Part shown: positions 47,763 to 55,575 of the stretch, in pieces
Numbering within the stretch: position 1 is the stretch's first letter
Layout of the letters: every line of letters begins with the position of its first letter
Source: REEB506 sp049317545
GTDB lineage: Bacteria > Pseudomonadota > Alphaproteobacteria > Caulobacterales > Aquidulcibacteraceae
DNA length: 64,000 bases
Assembly: GCA_049317545.1 (NCBI GenBank)
Contig: JBMOIB010000004.1
Coordinates: forward strand, 19,395 to 83,394
Direction of reading: 5' to 3'
The notes under the pieces: generated by a model
What the model was told of the DNA's origin: nothing
The model's input: the letters and a program-made list of their open reading frames with translations, nothing else
Databases searched by the model: none
Program-made: the position numbers and the translations under genes

Positions 47763-49046
47763 ATGGCCGCCGAACCTCTCCTTGACGCGACTGCGCCCGG
47801 CCTCGATGCCGGCGTGGAAATTGTGACCCTGGGCTGCAGGCTGAACGCATTTGAGTCCGAGGCGATGCGCGCGCTCACGGCCGAGGCGGGCCTGACCGAC
47901 GCCGTGGTGGTCAATACCTGCGCGGTGACCAACGAAGCCGTGCGCCAGGCGCGTCAGGCGATCCGGCGCGCACGGCGCGAACGCCCAAACGCCTCGATCA
48001 TCGTCACGGGATGTGCGGCGCAGATCGATCCAGCCAGCTTCGCCGCCATGCCGGAAGTGGACCGCGTCCTCGGCAATTCCGAAAAGATGACCTCTAGCGC
48101 CTTCGCGCGCGATGAGGGTCCGCGCGTGCGGGTCGCGGACATCATGAGCGTGCGCGAAACCGCGCCGCACCTGATCTCCGGCTTCGCCGAACGCACCCGC
48201 GCCTATGTCGAGGTGCAGAACGGCTGCGACCATCGCTGCACCTTCTGCATCATACCTTTTGGGCGCGGAAACTCGCGCTCGGTCCCGGCCGGCGCCGTGG
48301 TCGAACAGATCGCCAAGCTCGCGGCCAGCGGCGTCCCGGAGGTCGTGCTTACCGGAGTCGACCTGACGAGTTGGGGCGCCGATCTCCCCGGGTCGCCGAA
48401 CCTCGGCAACCTCGTCGCGCGCATTCTCAAGTTCGCGCCGAACCTGGCGTCGCTGCGCCTGTCCTCGCTTGACGTCATCGAAATGGATCCGCAGCTGTTC
48501 GACATCGTCACGAGCGAACCGCGGGTCGCGCCGCATCTTCACCTGTCGCTGCAGCACGGCGACGATCTGATCCTCAAGCGCATGAAGCGCCGCCACGGAC
48601 GGGCGCAGGCGCTTGACCTGTGCGCGCGCTTGAAGGCGGCGCGGCCGGAAATCGCGCTCGGCGCCGATCTGATCGCCGGCTTTCCGACCGAGACCGAGGC
48701 GCAGTTTCAGACGATGCTGGATTTCGTCGACGAGGCCGGCCTCGCCTTCCTGCACGTCTTCCCGTTCAGCCCGCGCCAGGGCACGCCGGCGGCGCGGATG
48801 CCGCCGGTCGAGCCTGCGGTCGTCAAGGCCCGCGCCGCGCGCTTGCGCGCGAAGGGCGCTGAACGCCTGGGCCTGCATCTCGACGGCTGGGTTGGGCGCG
48901 ACGCGACGATGCTCGCTGAGCGCGAAGGCCAGGGCCGCCTGACCGATTACACGCCAATTGCCGCGCCCGGAGCGGCAGCGGGCGCATTCGTCCGGGTTCG
49001 GATTGAAGGCCGCAGCGGCGAAACTCTGCGCGGAGCGCTTCTATGA
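47763..49046 (+). CDS. mtaB: tRNA t6A37 methylthiotransferase MtaB
   Basis: The protein has 427 residues. The N-terminal cluster domain has three cysteines (TLGCRLNAFESE, NTCAVTNEA, VTGCAAQ). The radical-SAM cluster is QNGCDHRCTFCIIPFGRGNSR. HLHLSLQHGDDLILKRMKRRHGR and GADLIAGFPTETEAQF are typical. The C-terminal TRAM domain is short. It adds the methylthio group to t6A37 in tRNAs that decode ANN codons. MtaB, rather than MiaB/RimO, is supported by its position before ftsY. The stop overlaps the ftsY ATG by four bases. Confidence 0.9.
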   Translation: MAAEPLLDATAPGLDAGVEIVTLGCRLNAFESEAMRALTAEAGLTDAVVVNTCAVTNEAVRQARQAIRRARRERPNASIIVTGCAAQIDPASFAAMPEVDRVLGNSEKMTSSAFARDEGPRVRVADIMSVRETAPHLISGFAERTRAYVEVQNGCDHRCTFCIIPFGRGNSRSVPAGAVVEQIAKLAASGVPEVVLTGVDLTSWGADLPGSPNLGNLVARILKFAPNLASLRLSSLDVIEMDPQLFDIVTSEPRVAPHLHLSLQHGDDLILKRMKRRHGRAQALDLCARLKAARPEIALGADLIAGFPTETEAQFQTMLDFVDEAGLAFLHVFPFSPRQGTPAARMPPVEPAVVKARAARLRAKGAERLGLHLDGWVGRDATMLAEREGQGRLTDYTPIAAPGAAAGAFVRVRIEGRSGETLRGALL

Positions 49047-50074
49047 TCTGGGGCTTCCTCAAAAAGAAGGACGAGAGCGCTCGGGTGGAGACGCCCGCCG
49101 CGCAGCCGACGATCGCCGCGCCGGAGGCGTCGGCCGAAGCGCGCAGCGAACCGAAAGAGCCGGGGCTGTTTGGGCGGCTGTTCGGCGGCCTCGCCAAGTC
49201 CTCGGCCAAACTGGCCGACGGCATCGCCGGGGCCTTCACCAAGCGCAAACTCGACGCCGAGGCGCTGGAGGAGCTGGAAGAGCTCTTGATCCGGTCCGAC
49301 ATGGGCGCGCCCGCGGCCGCCAAGATCACCGCAGGCCTCGCCAAGGAACGGTTCGGCAAAGAGGCGAGCGAAGACGAGATCAAGGCCGCACTGGCGTCCG
49401 AAATCGCCGCGCTCCTGCAACCGCGGGAGGCGCCGCTCGACCTGTCGACCGGACCGCGCCCCCGCATCGTGCTCGTCATCGGCGTCAACGGCTCGGGCAA
49501 AACCACGACGATCGGCAAGCTGTGCGCGCTCCTGCAGCGCAACGGCGCGCGCGTGGTGGTCGGCGCCGCCGACACCTTCCGCGCCGCCGCGATCGAGCAA
49601 TTGAAGGTCTGGGCAGACCGCTCCGGCGCTGGCTTCGTCGCCAGGGGCCAGGGCGCAGATGCGGCGGGCGTCGCCTTCGAGGCGGTCGAAAAGGCGATCG
49701 CGGACAATGCCGACGTCTGCCTCATCGACACCGCCGGACGCCTGCAGAACCGCGAAGAGTTGATGTCTGAACTCGCCAAGATCCTGCGCGCGATCCGCAA
49801 GGTCGATGAAAATGCCCCGCACGAGACCTTGCTCGTACTCGACGCCACGGTCGGCCAGAACGCGTTGTCGCAGATGGAGGCGTTCCGCAGCGCCGCCGGC
49901 GTGACAGGCCTCGTCATGACCAAACTCGACGGCACAGCCAAAGGCGGCGTGCTGGTGGCGATCGCCGAGCGCCATGCGATCCCGATCCATTTCGTCGGCG
50001 TCGGGGAGACCGCAGAAGACCTGCAGCCGTTCAATGCAGACGACTTCGCCCGCGCGCTCGTCGGGCTGGCCTAA
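49043..50074 (+). CDS. ftsY: Signal recognition particle receptor FtsY
   Basis: The protein has 343 residues. The N-terminal A domain is short and acidic (KKDESARVETPAAQ, RSEPKEPGLFGRLFGGLAKS). The NG domain has the P-loop VIGVNGSGKTTTIGKLCALL, DTFRAAAIEQLKVWA, LIDTAGRLQNREEL and TKLDGTAKGGVLVAIA. It is a membrane-associated GTPase that receives SRP-ribosome complexes from Ffh (42519). It overlaps mtaB by four bases. The shortened A domain is typical of alphaproteobacteria. Confidence 0.97.
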   Translation: MIWGFLKKKDESARVETPAAQPTIAAPEASAEARSEPKEPGLFGRLFGGLAKSSAKLADGIAGAFTKRKLDAEALEELEELLIRSDMGAPAAAKITAGLAKERFGKEASEDEIKAALASEIAALLQPREAPLDLSTGPRPRIVLVIGVNGSGKTTTIGKLCALLQRNGARVVVGAADTFRAAAIEQLKVWADRSGAGFVARGQGADAAGVAFEAVEKAIADNADVCLIDTAGRLQNREELMSELAKILRAIRKVDENAPHETLLVLDATVGQNALSQMEAFRSAAGVTGLVMTKLDGTAKGGVLVAIAERHAIPIHFVGVGETAEDLQPFNADDFARALVGLA

Positions 50075-50105
50075 CGCGCTACTTCTTTCGCCAGGAGGAC
50101 GATCC

Positions 50106-50750
50106 ATGTCCGTTTCGGACGATGCCCAGACAACGCCTGCGAAGGCCGCCCCAGGACAATTAACGCCGGTTGGACAGCTCGCTGTCGATCTCGGACCGGC
50201 GCTGGTGTTCATGATCTCGTACAATCTCGCGCGTCGGTTCGACGCGGCGAACGGGATCTTCTGGGCGACCGGATTGTTCATGGCGGCGACGGTCGTCGCG
50301 CTCGGATGGGCGCTGACCGTCCAGAAGCGGGCGCCGCCGATGCTGCTCGTCAGCGCGACCATCGTGCTCGTGTTCGGCGGTCTGACGCTCTATCTGCACG
50401 ACGCGACCTTCGCCTACATCAAGCCGACGATCATCAATCTGCTGTTTGCGGCCGCGATCTTCGGCGGCCTGCTCTTCAAGCGGAACGTCTGGAAGATCCT
50501 GTTCCAGACCGCATTCGACCTGCCCGACCGGATCTGGACGATCCTCGCGGTGCGCTGGGGCCTGTTCTACATCTTTCTGGCCGGCCTGAACGAAGCGATC
50601 TGGCGAACGCAGACCGAAGCGTTCTGGGCGAACTTCAAAGTTGTCGGCGTCATCCCGATCACCTTTGCGTTCATGCTCGCCAACCTGCCGATCACCCTCA
50701 AGCATCTGCGCAAGACCGACGAAGCTATCGATCCGGCGAAGCCGGACTGA
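50106..50750 (+). CDS. yciB: Septation protein YciB / inner membrane-spanning protein IspZ
   Basis: The protein has 214 residues with five or six helices. LAVDLGPALVFMISYNLARR, IKPTIINLLFAAAIFGGLLF, KRNVWKILFQTAFDLPDRIW and GLFYIFLAGLNEAIWRTQTE match the IspA/IspZ (YciB) family. It acts in the inner membrane and is linked to cell envelope elongation and septation. The start is the ATG at 50106 after AGGAGGAC. The position directly after ftsY is usual in alphaproteobacteria. Confidence 0.93.
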   Translation: MSVSDDAQTTPAKAAPGQLTPVGQLAVDLGPALVFMISYNLARRFDAANGIFWATGLFMAATVVALGWALTVQKRAPPMLLVSATIVLVFGGLTLYLHDATFAYIKPTIINLLFAAAIFGGLLFKRNVWKILFQTAFDLPDRIWTILAVRWGLFYIFLAGLNEAIWRTQTEAFWANFKVVGVIPITFAFMLANLPITLKHLRKTDEAIDPAKPD

Positions 50751-50760
50751 CGCCGCGCGG

Positions 50761-51294
50761 TCAGCGGTAGAGCGTTCCAGGCGGGTTGGCGAACGGCGCT
50801 GGCGCGCCTGCGAGGAAGTCCCGGTGCTGCTCGAGCGCCCACTTGACCGACGGAAACGCGAGCTCGCTCCAGGGAATGTCCTCGAACGTGGCGAAGGCCA
50901 CTTCCAGACTTTCCGGTCCCGGCGCAATCGAAGGCGATTCGAGGCGGGCGCGGAACATCAGCTGAACCTGGCTGATCCTCGGGATCGAATAGACCGCCAG
51001 GAGGCCGTCGATGCGGATGTCGGCGCAGGCTTCCTCGCGCGCCTCGCGAATCGCGCCCTCTTCGACGGATTCGTTCTCTTCAAGAAAGCCGGCCGGCAAG
51101 GTCCAGAAGCCGCGGCGCGGCTCGATCGCCCTGCGGCATATGAGGATTTTGCCCTCATGCAAGGCGACTGATCCGACGACGATCTTTGGATTGACGTAGT
51201 TGATGAAGCCGCAGGTTCCACACACCTGACGCGGACGATCGTCGCCGTCCGGAATGGTCATCTGAAAATTCGGACTCGGAATGTTGCTCGTCAT
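50761..51294 (-). CDS. NUDIX hydrolase with a zinc-ribbon-like CxxC
   Basis: The protein has 177 residues from the ATG at 51294. The Nudix box is complete: GFLEENESVEEGAIREAREE (G-x5-E-x7-R-E-x-x-E-E) with A-C-A after it. An N-terminal QVCGTCGFINYVNPKIVVG resembles half of the NudC zinc ribbon, although only one C-x-x-C is present. It hydrolyses a nucleoside diphosphate linked to some moiety; NADH/ADP-ribose-type substrates are plausible. It is convergent with yciB (10 bases apart). Confidence 0.9.
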   Translation of the reverse strand: MTSNIPSPNFQMTIPDGDDRPRQVCGTCGFINYVNPKIVVGSVALHEGKILICRRAIEPRRGFWTLPAGFLEENESVEEGAIREAREEACADIRIDGLLAVYSIPRISQVQLMFRARLESPSIAPGPESLEVAFATFEDIPWSELAFPSVKWALEQHRDFLAGAPAPFANPPGTLYR

Positions 51295-51457
51295 GCGCAA
51301 AATTGTGGCGCGCGCGACCGCCTTTAGTCTAGCTCAACAGGCGAGCGAACTGGATTTCATTGCGCAACGCGTTAATGACCGGCGCGGGGCGTTTCAAAAT
51401 TGACGAAAGCGCCCCTGGGGAACACCCTATAGTGGGGCGTGGGTGAAAGGGCTGAAC

Positions 51458-52144
51458 ATGGCGTCGAAGACCTCGGATTTCGCATTGGCGCGCTCGGTGA
51501 GCCATCTGCTCCACCGCGCCCAGCAATTTGCAGCTGACCGCTTCGCCGCCGAACTCGGACGAACGGACCTGACCTTGCGCCAGTTCGCTCTGCTCGCCGC
51601 CGTCGGCGAACAAGCAGGCCAGACGCAGACCGATCTCGTGCGCGCGACGGGCATCGACCGCTCGACGCTCGCCGACATGATCGGACGCATGGAAGACCGC
51701 GGCCTCGTCGTGCGCGACAAGGCCGAGTCCGACAAGCGCGCCAAGTCCGTCACCTTGACCGCGCAGGGCCGTTCGATGCTGAACGCCGCGGCCCCGAGCG
51801 CGATCGCCGCCGACCGCGCCCTGATGTCGGCGCTTCCCGTGACCAAGCAAGGCGGCTTGATGGCTGCGCTGGTCCAGATCGCCGAAGCCGCGGAAGCCCA
51901 GGCGGCCTCTGCGCCCGCTTCGGCTCCCAAGACGTCCAAGGCGCCTGCGCGTCGCGCTGCTCCAGTCGCCAAGCCGGCGGCGCGCGGCAAGGCCAAGCCC
52001 GCAGCGCCGGTCGCGCGCGCCAAGGAAAAGCCCGCCGCCCGCGGCAAGGCTGCGCCGGCTAAACGGGCCCCCGCCCGCACGCCTGCCAAGGCTGCGGCCA
52101 AGGCGCCTGTCGGTCGTAAGCCGAAGAAGACCGGCCGCCGCTAA
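51458..52144 (+). CDS. MarR-family regulator with a histone H1-like basic tail
   Basis: The protein has 228 residues. Residues 1 to ~140 are a MarR winged helix: LRQFALLAAVGEQAGQTQTD then LVRATGIDRSTLADMIGRME (recognition helix) and DRGLVVRDKAESDKRAKSVTL (wing). The last ~75 residues are a lysine/alanine/proline-rich tail (KAPARRAAPVAKPAARGKAK, KAAAKAPVGRKPKK) with repeated A-A-K/P-A-x motifs like eukaryotic H1 and bacterial H1-like proteins. MarR normally lacks such a tail. A GTG at 51443 is an alternative start. The gene is divergent from the NUDIX gene (163 bases between). Confidence 0.85.
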   Translation: MASKTSDFALARSVSHLLHRAQQFAADRFAAELGRTDLTLRQFALLAAVGEQAGQTQTDLVRATGIDRSTLADMIGRMEDRGLVVRDKAESDKRAKSVTLTAQGRSMLNAAAPSAIAADRALMSALPVTKQGGLMAALVQIAEAAEAQAASAPASAPKTSKAPARRAAPVAKPAARGKAKPAAPVARAKEKPAARGKAAPAKRAPARTPAKAAAKAPVGRKPKKTGRR

Positions 52145-52177
52145 GGCGATCGTTCAGCTTCCGATCCTGGAAGACGC

Positions 52178-52717
52178 TCAGCGGCCTTCGGCTGCTGAGC
52201 GCAGGATCGGTCGTATCTTGGTTTCCAGCGCGGCGTCGTCGATCGGGCCGCGATGGATCAGGCGTATCCGCCCCTGCGCGTCCACGACGAACGTTTCGGG
52301 CACGCCCGTGACCCCGATCTCGAGACCGTAGCGGCCCTCGGGATCCAGGCCGACCATCGTGAATGGATGCCCCAGTTCGGCCAACATGCCGGCGGTGGCT
52401 TCGGGCTTGTCCTTGTAGGCGATGCCGAGGATGGGGACGCCTTCTTGCGCGAGCGCCATCAGATTGGGGTGTTCGATGCGGCACGGCGCGCACCAGGACG
52501 CGAACACGTTCACGAGATGGACCCGGCCCGCGAAGGCGGCAGGCGTAACGGGCGGGCCGCCGCCAAGCCGATCGAGCTGATAGGCTGGAACGGCACGACC
52601 GATCAGGCCCGCCTTTCCGAAATCCATTCGCGCGCCGCCCTGCAAAAGCACGAGCCCGCCAACCGCGACGATGGCCAGAAACGCCAGAAGCGGCAGGAAC
52701 GACAGCACGCGCTTCAT
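52178..52717 (-). CDS. ccmG: Periplasmic thiol:disulfide oxidoreductase CcmG/DsbE
   Basis: The protein has 179 residues with an N-terminal membrane anchor (FLPLLAFLAIVAVGGLVLL) and a thioredoxin domain. The redox pair is in FASWCAPCRIEHP, and GVTGVPETFVVDAQG carries the cis-Pro loop. It reduces apocytochrome c cysteines before heme attachment. Its ATG overlaps the ccmD stop (TCATGA), and it is the last gene of the ccm operon. Confidence 0.94.
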   Translation of the reverse strand: MKRVLSFLPLLAFLAIVAVGGLVLLQGGARMDFGKAGLIGRAVPAYQLDRLGGGPPVTPAAFAGRVHLVNVFASWCAPCRIEHPNLMALAQEGVPILGIAYKDKPEATAGMLAELGHPFTMVGLDPEGRYGLEIGVTGVPETFVVDAQGRIRLIHRGPIDDAALETKIRPILRSAAEGR

Positions 52718-52872
52718 GATGATCGTCCGGGCTCGTCGTCAGCCTTGGCGCGCCGCGCCCAGTGCGACAGGCGCAGATAGGCGGCGATCGACAGGCCGGC
52801 GATCACCAGCGCGAGGAGCGCATAGGAGGGCCAGACGAAGGCGAAATGCGGATCTGTGAAATCGGCGGTCAT
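52714..52872 (-). CDS. ccmD: Heme exporter protein CcmD
   Basis: The protein has 52 residues: MTADFTDPHFAFVWPSYALL, then a single helix (ALVIAGLSIAAYL), then a basic C-terminus (SHWARRAKADDEP). The short single-pass form with F-V-W-x-S-Y-A near the N-terminus is typical. It helps release holo-CcmE from CcmABC in the inner membrane. It overlaps ccmC and ccmG by four bases each, and is too short for routine ORF listing. Confidence 0.92.
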   Translation of the reverse strand: MTADFTDPHFAFVWPSYALLALVIAGLSIAAYLRLSHWARRAKADDEPGRSS

Positions 52873-53594
52873 GCGGTTTGAGCCCGTCGCGCGGCGGCGC
52901 CGAAGGCTTTCCGCCTATAGATCTCCGCGCGCATGAGCGCCATGACGATCGCGGCAGCGCTGGCGGCGTATGCGCCCGCCATGACCAGCAGCGGCTGCAG
53001 CATAGACGGGTCGATCGCCGAGCCGCCTTTGCGCAGAAGGCTCGGCCCCTGGTGCAGCGTGCTCCACCATTCGACCGAATAGCGCACGATCGGAATGTTG
53101 ATGAGGCCAGCGAGGCACAAAATGGCCGCCAGCCGCGCGGCGCGCGCCTCGTCCTCGATCGAGGCCCAGAGCGCAAGGTAGCCGAGATAGGTGAGGAAGA
53201 GGACGAGCATCGATGTCAACCGCGCGTCCCAGACCCACCAGGTGCCCCAAGTCGGTTCGCCCCAGAGCGAGCCGGTAACGAGGCAAAGTCCGCAATAGGC
53301 TGCGCCGACCGGCGCCATGGCGCGCGCTGCGACGTCGGCGAGGAGGTGACGCCAAACGAGGCTCATCAGACTGGCGACGCCCATCGCCACATAAATCCCG
53401 AGCGCCCACCACGCCGCCGGAACGTGCACGTACATGATCCGCACGCTCTCGCCCTGCTGGTAGTCGGCAGGCGCATAGAGGAGCGCCCACGGCGCGCCGA
53501 TGGCGAACATCGCTGCGGCGACGAGCGCGGCGAGCGGCATCGCCCATGACGATAGGGCCATGAATCGCGCGGGGTTTGCGTATCGGGTCAGCAT
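52869..53594 (-). CDS. ccmC: Heme exporter protein CcmC
   Basis: The protein has 241 residues with six helices. The heme-handling WWD motif is in EPTWGTWWVWDARLTSMLVL. YVHVPAAWWALGIYVAMG and NIPIVRYSVEWWSTLHQGPS contain the two axial histidines. It loads heme on CcmE in the periplasm-facing membrane. It overlaps ccmD by four bases. Confidence 0.95.
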   Translation of the reverse strand: MLTRYANPARFMALSSWAMPLAALVAAAMFAIGAPWALLYAPADYQQGESVRIMYVHVPAAWWALGIYVAMGVASLMSLVWRHLLADVAARAMAPVGAAYCGLCLVTGSLWGEPTWGTWWVWDARLTSMLVLFLTYLGYLALWASIEDEARAARLAAILCLAGLINIPIVRYSVEWWSTLHQGPSLLRKGGSAIDPSMLQPLLVMAGAYAASAAAIVMALMRAEIYRRKAFGAAARRAQTA

Positions 53595-53645
53595 GGATTT
53601 ACGACGTAAGCGCCCGGGCGGTCCGCGTCCATGCGACGCATGTCC

Positions 53646-54317
53646 TCACTCGGCCTGAAAACGCAGCGCGGCGGCGGCGCCAATCGGCCCGAGCGCGACC
53701 GCAGCGGCGGCGCAGGCGGCGAGCAGCGCCAGGGCGTCGGACGGCTTTCCCGCTGCGGCTGCAGCGGCCTGGGCAGCGCCGAAGATGATCGACGGGGCGA
53801 AGAACGGCAGCACGAGGACGGCGATCAGAACGCCGCCGCGCCGCACGCTCGCCGCCAGCGCCGCACCGAGCAGCCCAAAGCCGATGAACGCAGCCATGCC
53901 CAGCAACAGCCCCACCGCCACCGCAGGCGCAGCAGCGACGGGCGTCTGGAGCGCGATCGCGATCGGAATGGCGGCGATCGCGAGCGGGACGCCCACAGCA
54001 GTCCACAAGGCGGCGCCTTTGGCGAGCACCAGGGCTTCGAGCGGCGCGCTCGAAAGGAGCAGCTGGTCCAGCGAGCCGTCCTCAAGATCAGCCTGGAACA
54101 GGCGCTCGAGCACGAGCAGCGCGGCGAGCGCCGCATTGATCCAGACGAGCGGCGGACCAACCGCCGCGAGAATTTTCGGGTCGGCGCCGATGGCGAGCGG
54201 CGCAAGCGTCGCCGCGCCGAGAAAGAAGCCGAGCGGCGTCGCGACGCCGCCGCCGGCCGCCCAGGCGAGCTTCAGGTCGCGTCGAAAGACGGCTGCGACG
54301 TCGGCGAACAGGCTCAT
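53646..54317 (-). CDS. ccmB: Heme exporter protein CcmB
   Basis: The protein has 223 residues with six helices. DLKLAWAAGGGVATPLGFFL is the family's N-terminus, and LERLFQADLEDGSLDQLLLS with PLEALVLAKGAALWTAVGVPL is characteristic. It is the membrane part of the CcmAB ABC unit that drives release of holo-CcmE. It overlaps ccmA by four bases; 51 bases with no gene separate it from ccmC. Confidence 0.93.
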   Translation of the reverse strand: MSLFADVAAVFRRDLKLAWAAGGGVATPLGFFLGAATLAPLAIGADPKILAAVGPPLVWINAALAALLVLERLFQADLEDGSLDQLLLSSAPLEALVLAKGAALWTAVGVPLAIAAIPIAIALQTPVAAAPAVAVGLLLGMAAFIGFGLLGAALAASVRRGGVLIAVLVLPFFAPSIIFGAAQAAAAAAGKPSDALALLAACAAAAVALGPIGAAAALRFQAE

Positions 54318-54934
54318 GGCGCGCCGATCGCGATTGTGGAATCGACCGCCGCGTCGAGCGGTTCGTGCAGTGCGGCGATGACGACGCCGCCGGCGCGGCG
54401 GTGGTCGGCGATCATCTCGCCAAGCAGCGCTTTGCCGTCCCGATCGAGCCCGGCCGCCGGTTCATCGAGCAGCCAGATTGGGCGCGGGGCGACCAGCAGA
54501 CGCGCCAGCGCGAGGCGGCGGCCCTGCCCGGCCGAGAACGTCCGCGTCGGCAGGTCGCCGAGCCGGGCGAGGCCGACCCGTGCAAGAACCGCATCGAAGT
54601 CCGCACCGCCTTCGCCGCCCAGCAGATCGCGCCAGAAGCTGAGATGTGCGCGCGCATCGAGCGGGCCTTTGAGGCCGTCGCGGTGGCCGAGCATATGGAG
54701 CCTTGTCGGGCGCTGGTCGGCGTCGATCGCCGCGCCTGCTTCGCTGAGCGAAATCGCGCCGTCGACCGGCGGCAGGAAGCCCGCAAGCGCGCGCAGCAGG
54801 CTCGTCTTGCCGGCGCCGTTGGGCCCAACGAGCTCAAGGAACTGCCCCGACAGCGCGGCGAAACTCAGATTCGCAAACAAGCGACGTCCGCCGCGCTCCA
54901 AGGTCAGCCGATCGACCGTCAGCGCGACGTTCAC
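54314..54934 (-). CDS. ccmA: Heme exporter ATPase CcmA
   Basis: The protein has 206 residues. Walker A is LVGPNGAGKTSLLRALAG, the ABC signature is TFSAGQGRRLALARLLV, and Walker B is PIWLLDEPAAGLDRDG. LTVDRLTLERGGRRLFANLS opens it. Its ATPase activity detaches holo-CcmE from CcmC. It overlaps the GST gene stop by four bases, so that gene is the upstream member of the same transcript. Confidence 0.95.
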   Translation of the reverse strand: MNVALTVDRLTLERGGRRLFANLSFAALSGQFLELVGPNGAGKTSLLRALAGFLPPVDGAISLSEAGAAIDADQRPTRLHMLGHRDGLKGPLDARAHLSFWRDLLGGEGGADFDAVLARVGLARLGDLPTRTFSAGQGRRLALARLLVAPRPIWLLDEPAAGLDRDGKALLGEMIADHRRAGGVVIAALHEPLDAAVDSTIAIGAP

Positions 54935-55560
54935 GCGTCGAACCTGATTCCTTCGCGCGCCATGGCGCGCATGGTCGACGGCCGTTCAGCGAGGCGCTGC
55001 GAATGCGCCGCGAGCGCCGCGAACGGGCTCACGTCGAGACCGATGCGGATCGCCCATCGCCGCAGCACCAGGAACATCGGATCGGCGATCGTGAACTGGT
55101 CGCCTACGAACCACGTCTTGCCCTGAAGCATCGCCTCCATCTCCGCGAGATGGGCGAGCGCGTCGACACGACCTTTGGCTTTGACGGTCTCTTGCGCGGC
55201 CGGATCGTCGGTGAAGCGCGCGGCCCGGAACCAGCTCGCGAAGGCCTGGCCGTGCACCGTTCCGCTCATCCAAACGAGCGCGGCCAGCACCTGGGCGCGC
55301 GCCCAAGCGTCCTGCGGCAGCAGCCCGAGCCCTGGTTCGAGCCCGGCGAGATAGGCCGAGATCGCCACATTCTCCCGCAGCGGGCCGTGCTCAGTGACGA
55401 GCAGCGGCACGCGCCCGCGCGGGTTGAGCGCCAGATAGTCCGCCGTGCGCTGTTCGCCGGCCGCGAAGTCGAGACGCACCGCTTCGAACGGGCGGCCAAT
55501 CTCCTCCAGCAGAATATGCGGCGCCAACGAGCACGCGCCCGGCGCATAGAACAGCTTCAT
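54931..55560 (-). CDS. Glutathione S-transferase, beta-like
   Basis: The protein has 209 residues. FYAPGACSLAPHILLEEIGR carries the beta-class active cysteine near residue 10. DYLALNPRGRVPLLVTEHG has the cis-Pro, and LRENVAISAYLAG the glutathione-binding segment. The C-terminal domain has ARAQVLAALVWMSGTVHGQA and DQFTIADPMFLVLRRW. It transfers glutathione to electrophiles in the cytoplasm. It is translationally coupled to ccmA by four bases, which is an uncommon neighbour and may mean it is transcribed with heme export. Confidence 0.92.
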   Translation of the reverse strand: MKLFYAPGACSLAPHILLEEIGRPFEAVRLDFAAGEQRTADYLALNPRGRVPLLVTEHGPLRENVAISAYLAGLEPGLGLLPQDAWARAQVLAALVWMSGTVHGQAFASWFRAARFTDDPAAQETVKAKGRVDALAHLAEMEAMLQGKTWFVGDQFTIADPMFLVLRRWAIRIGLDVSPFAALAAHSQRLAERPSTMRAMAREGIRFDA

Positions 55561-55575
55561 AGCCTCAGCCTTGCT

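Noticed and set aside
48947..50362. 471-residue minus-strand frame opposite ftsY
   Set aside because: ftsY has all GTPase motifs on the plus strand and the minus frame has none.
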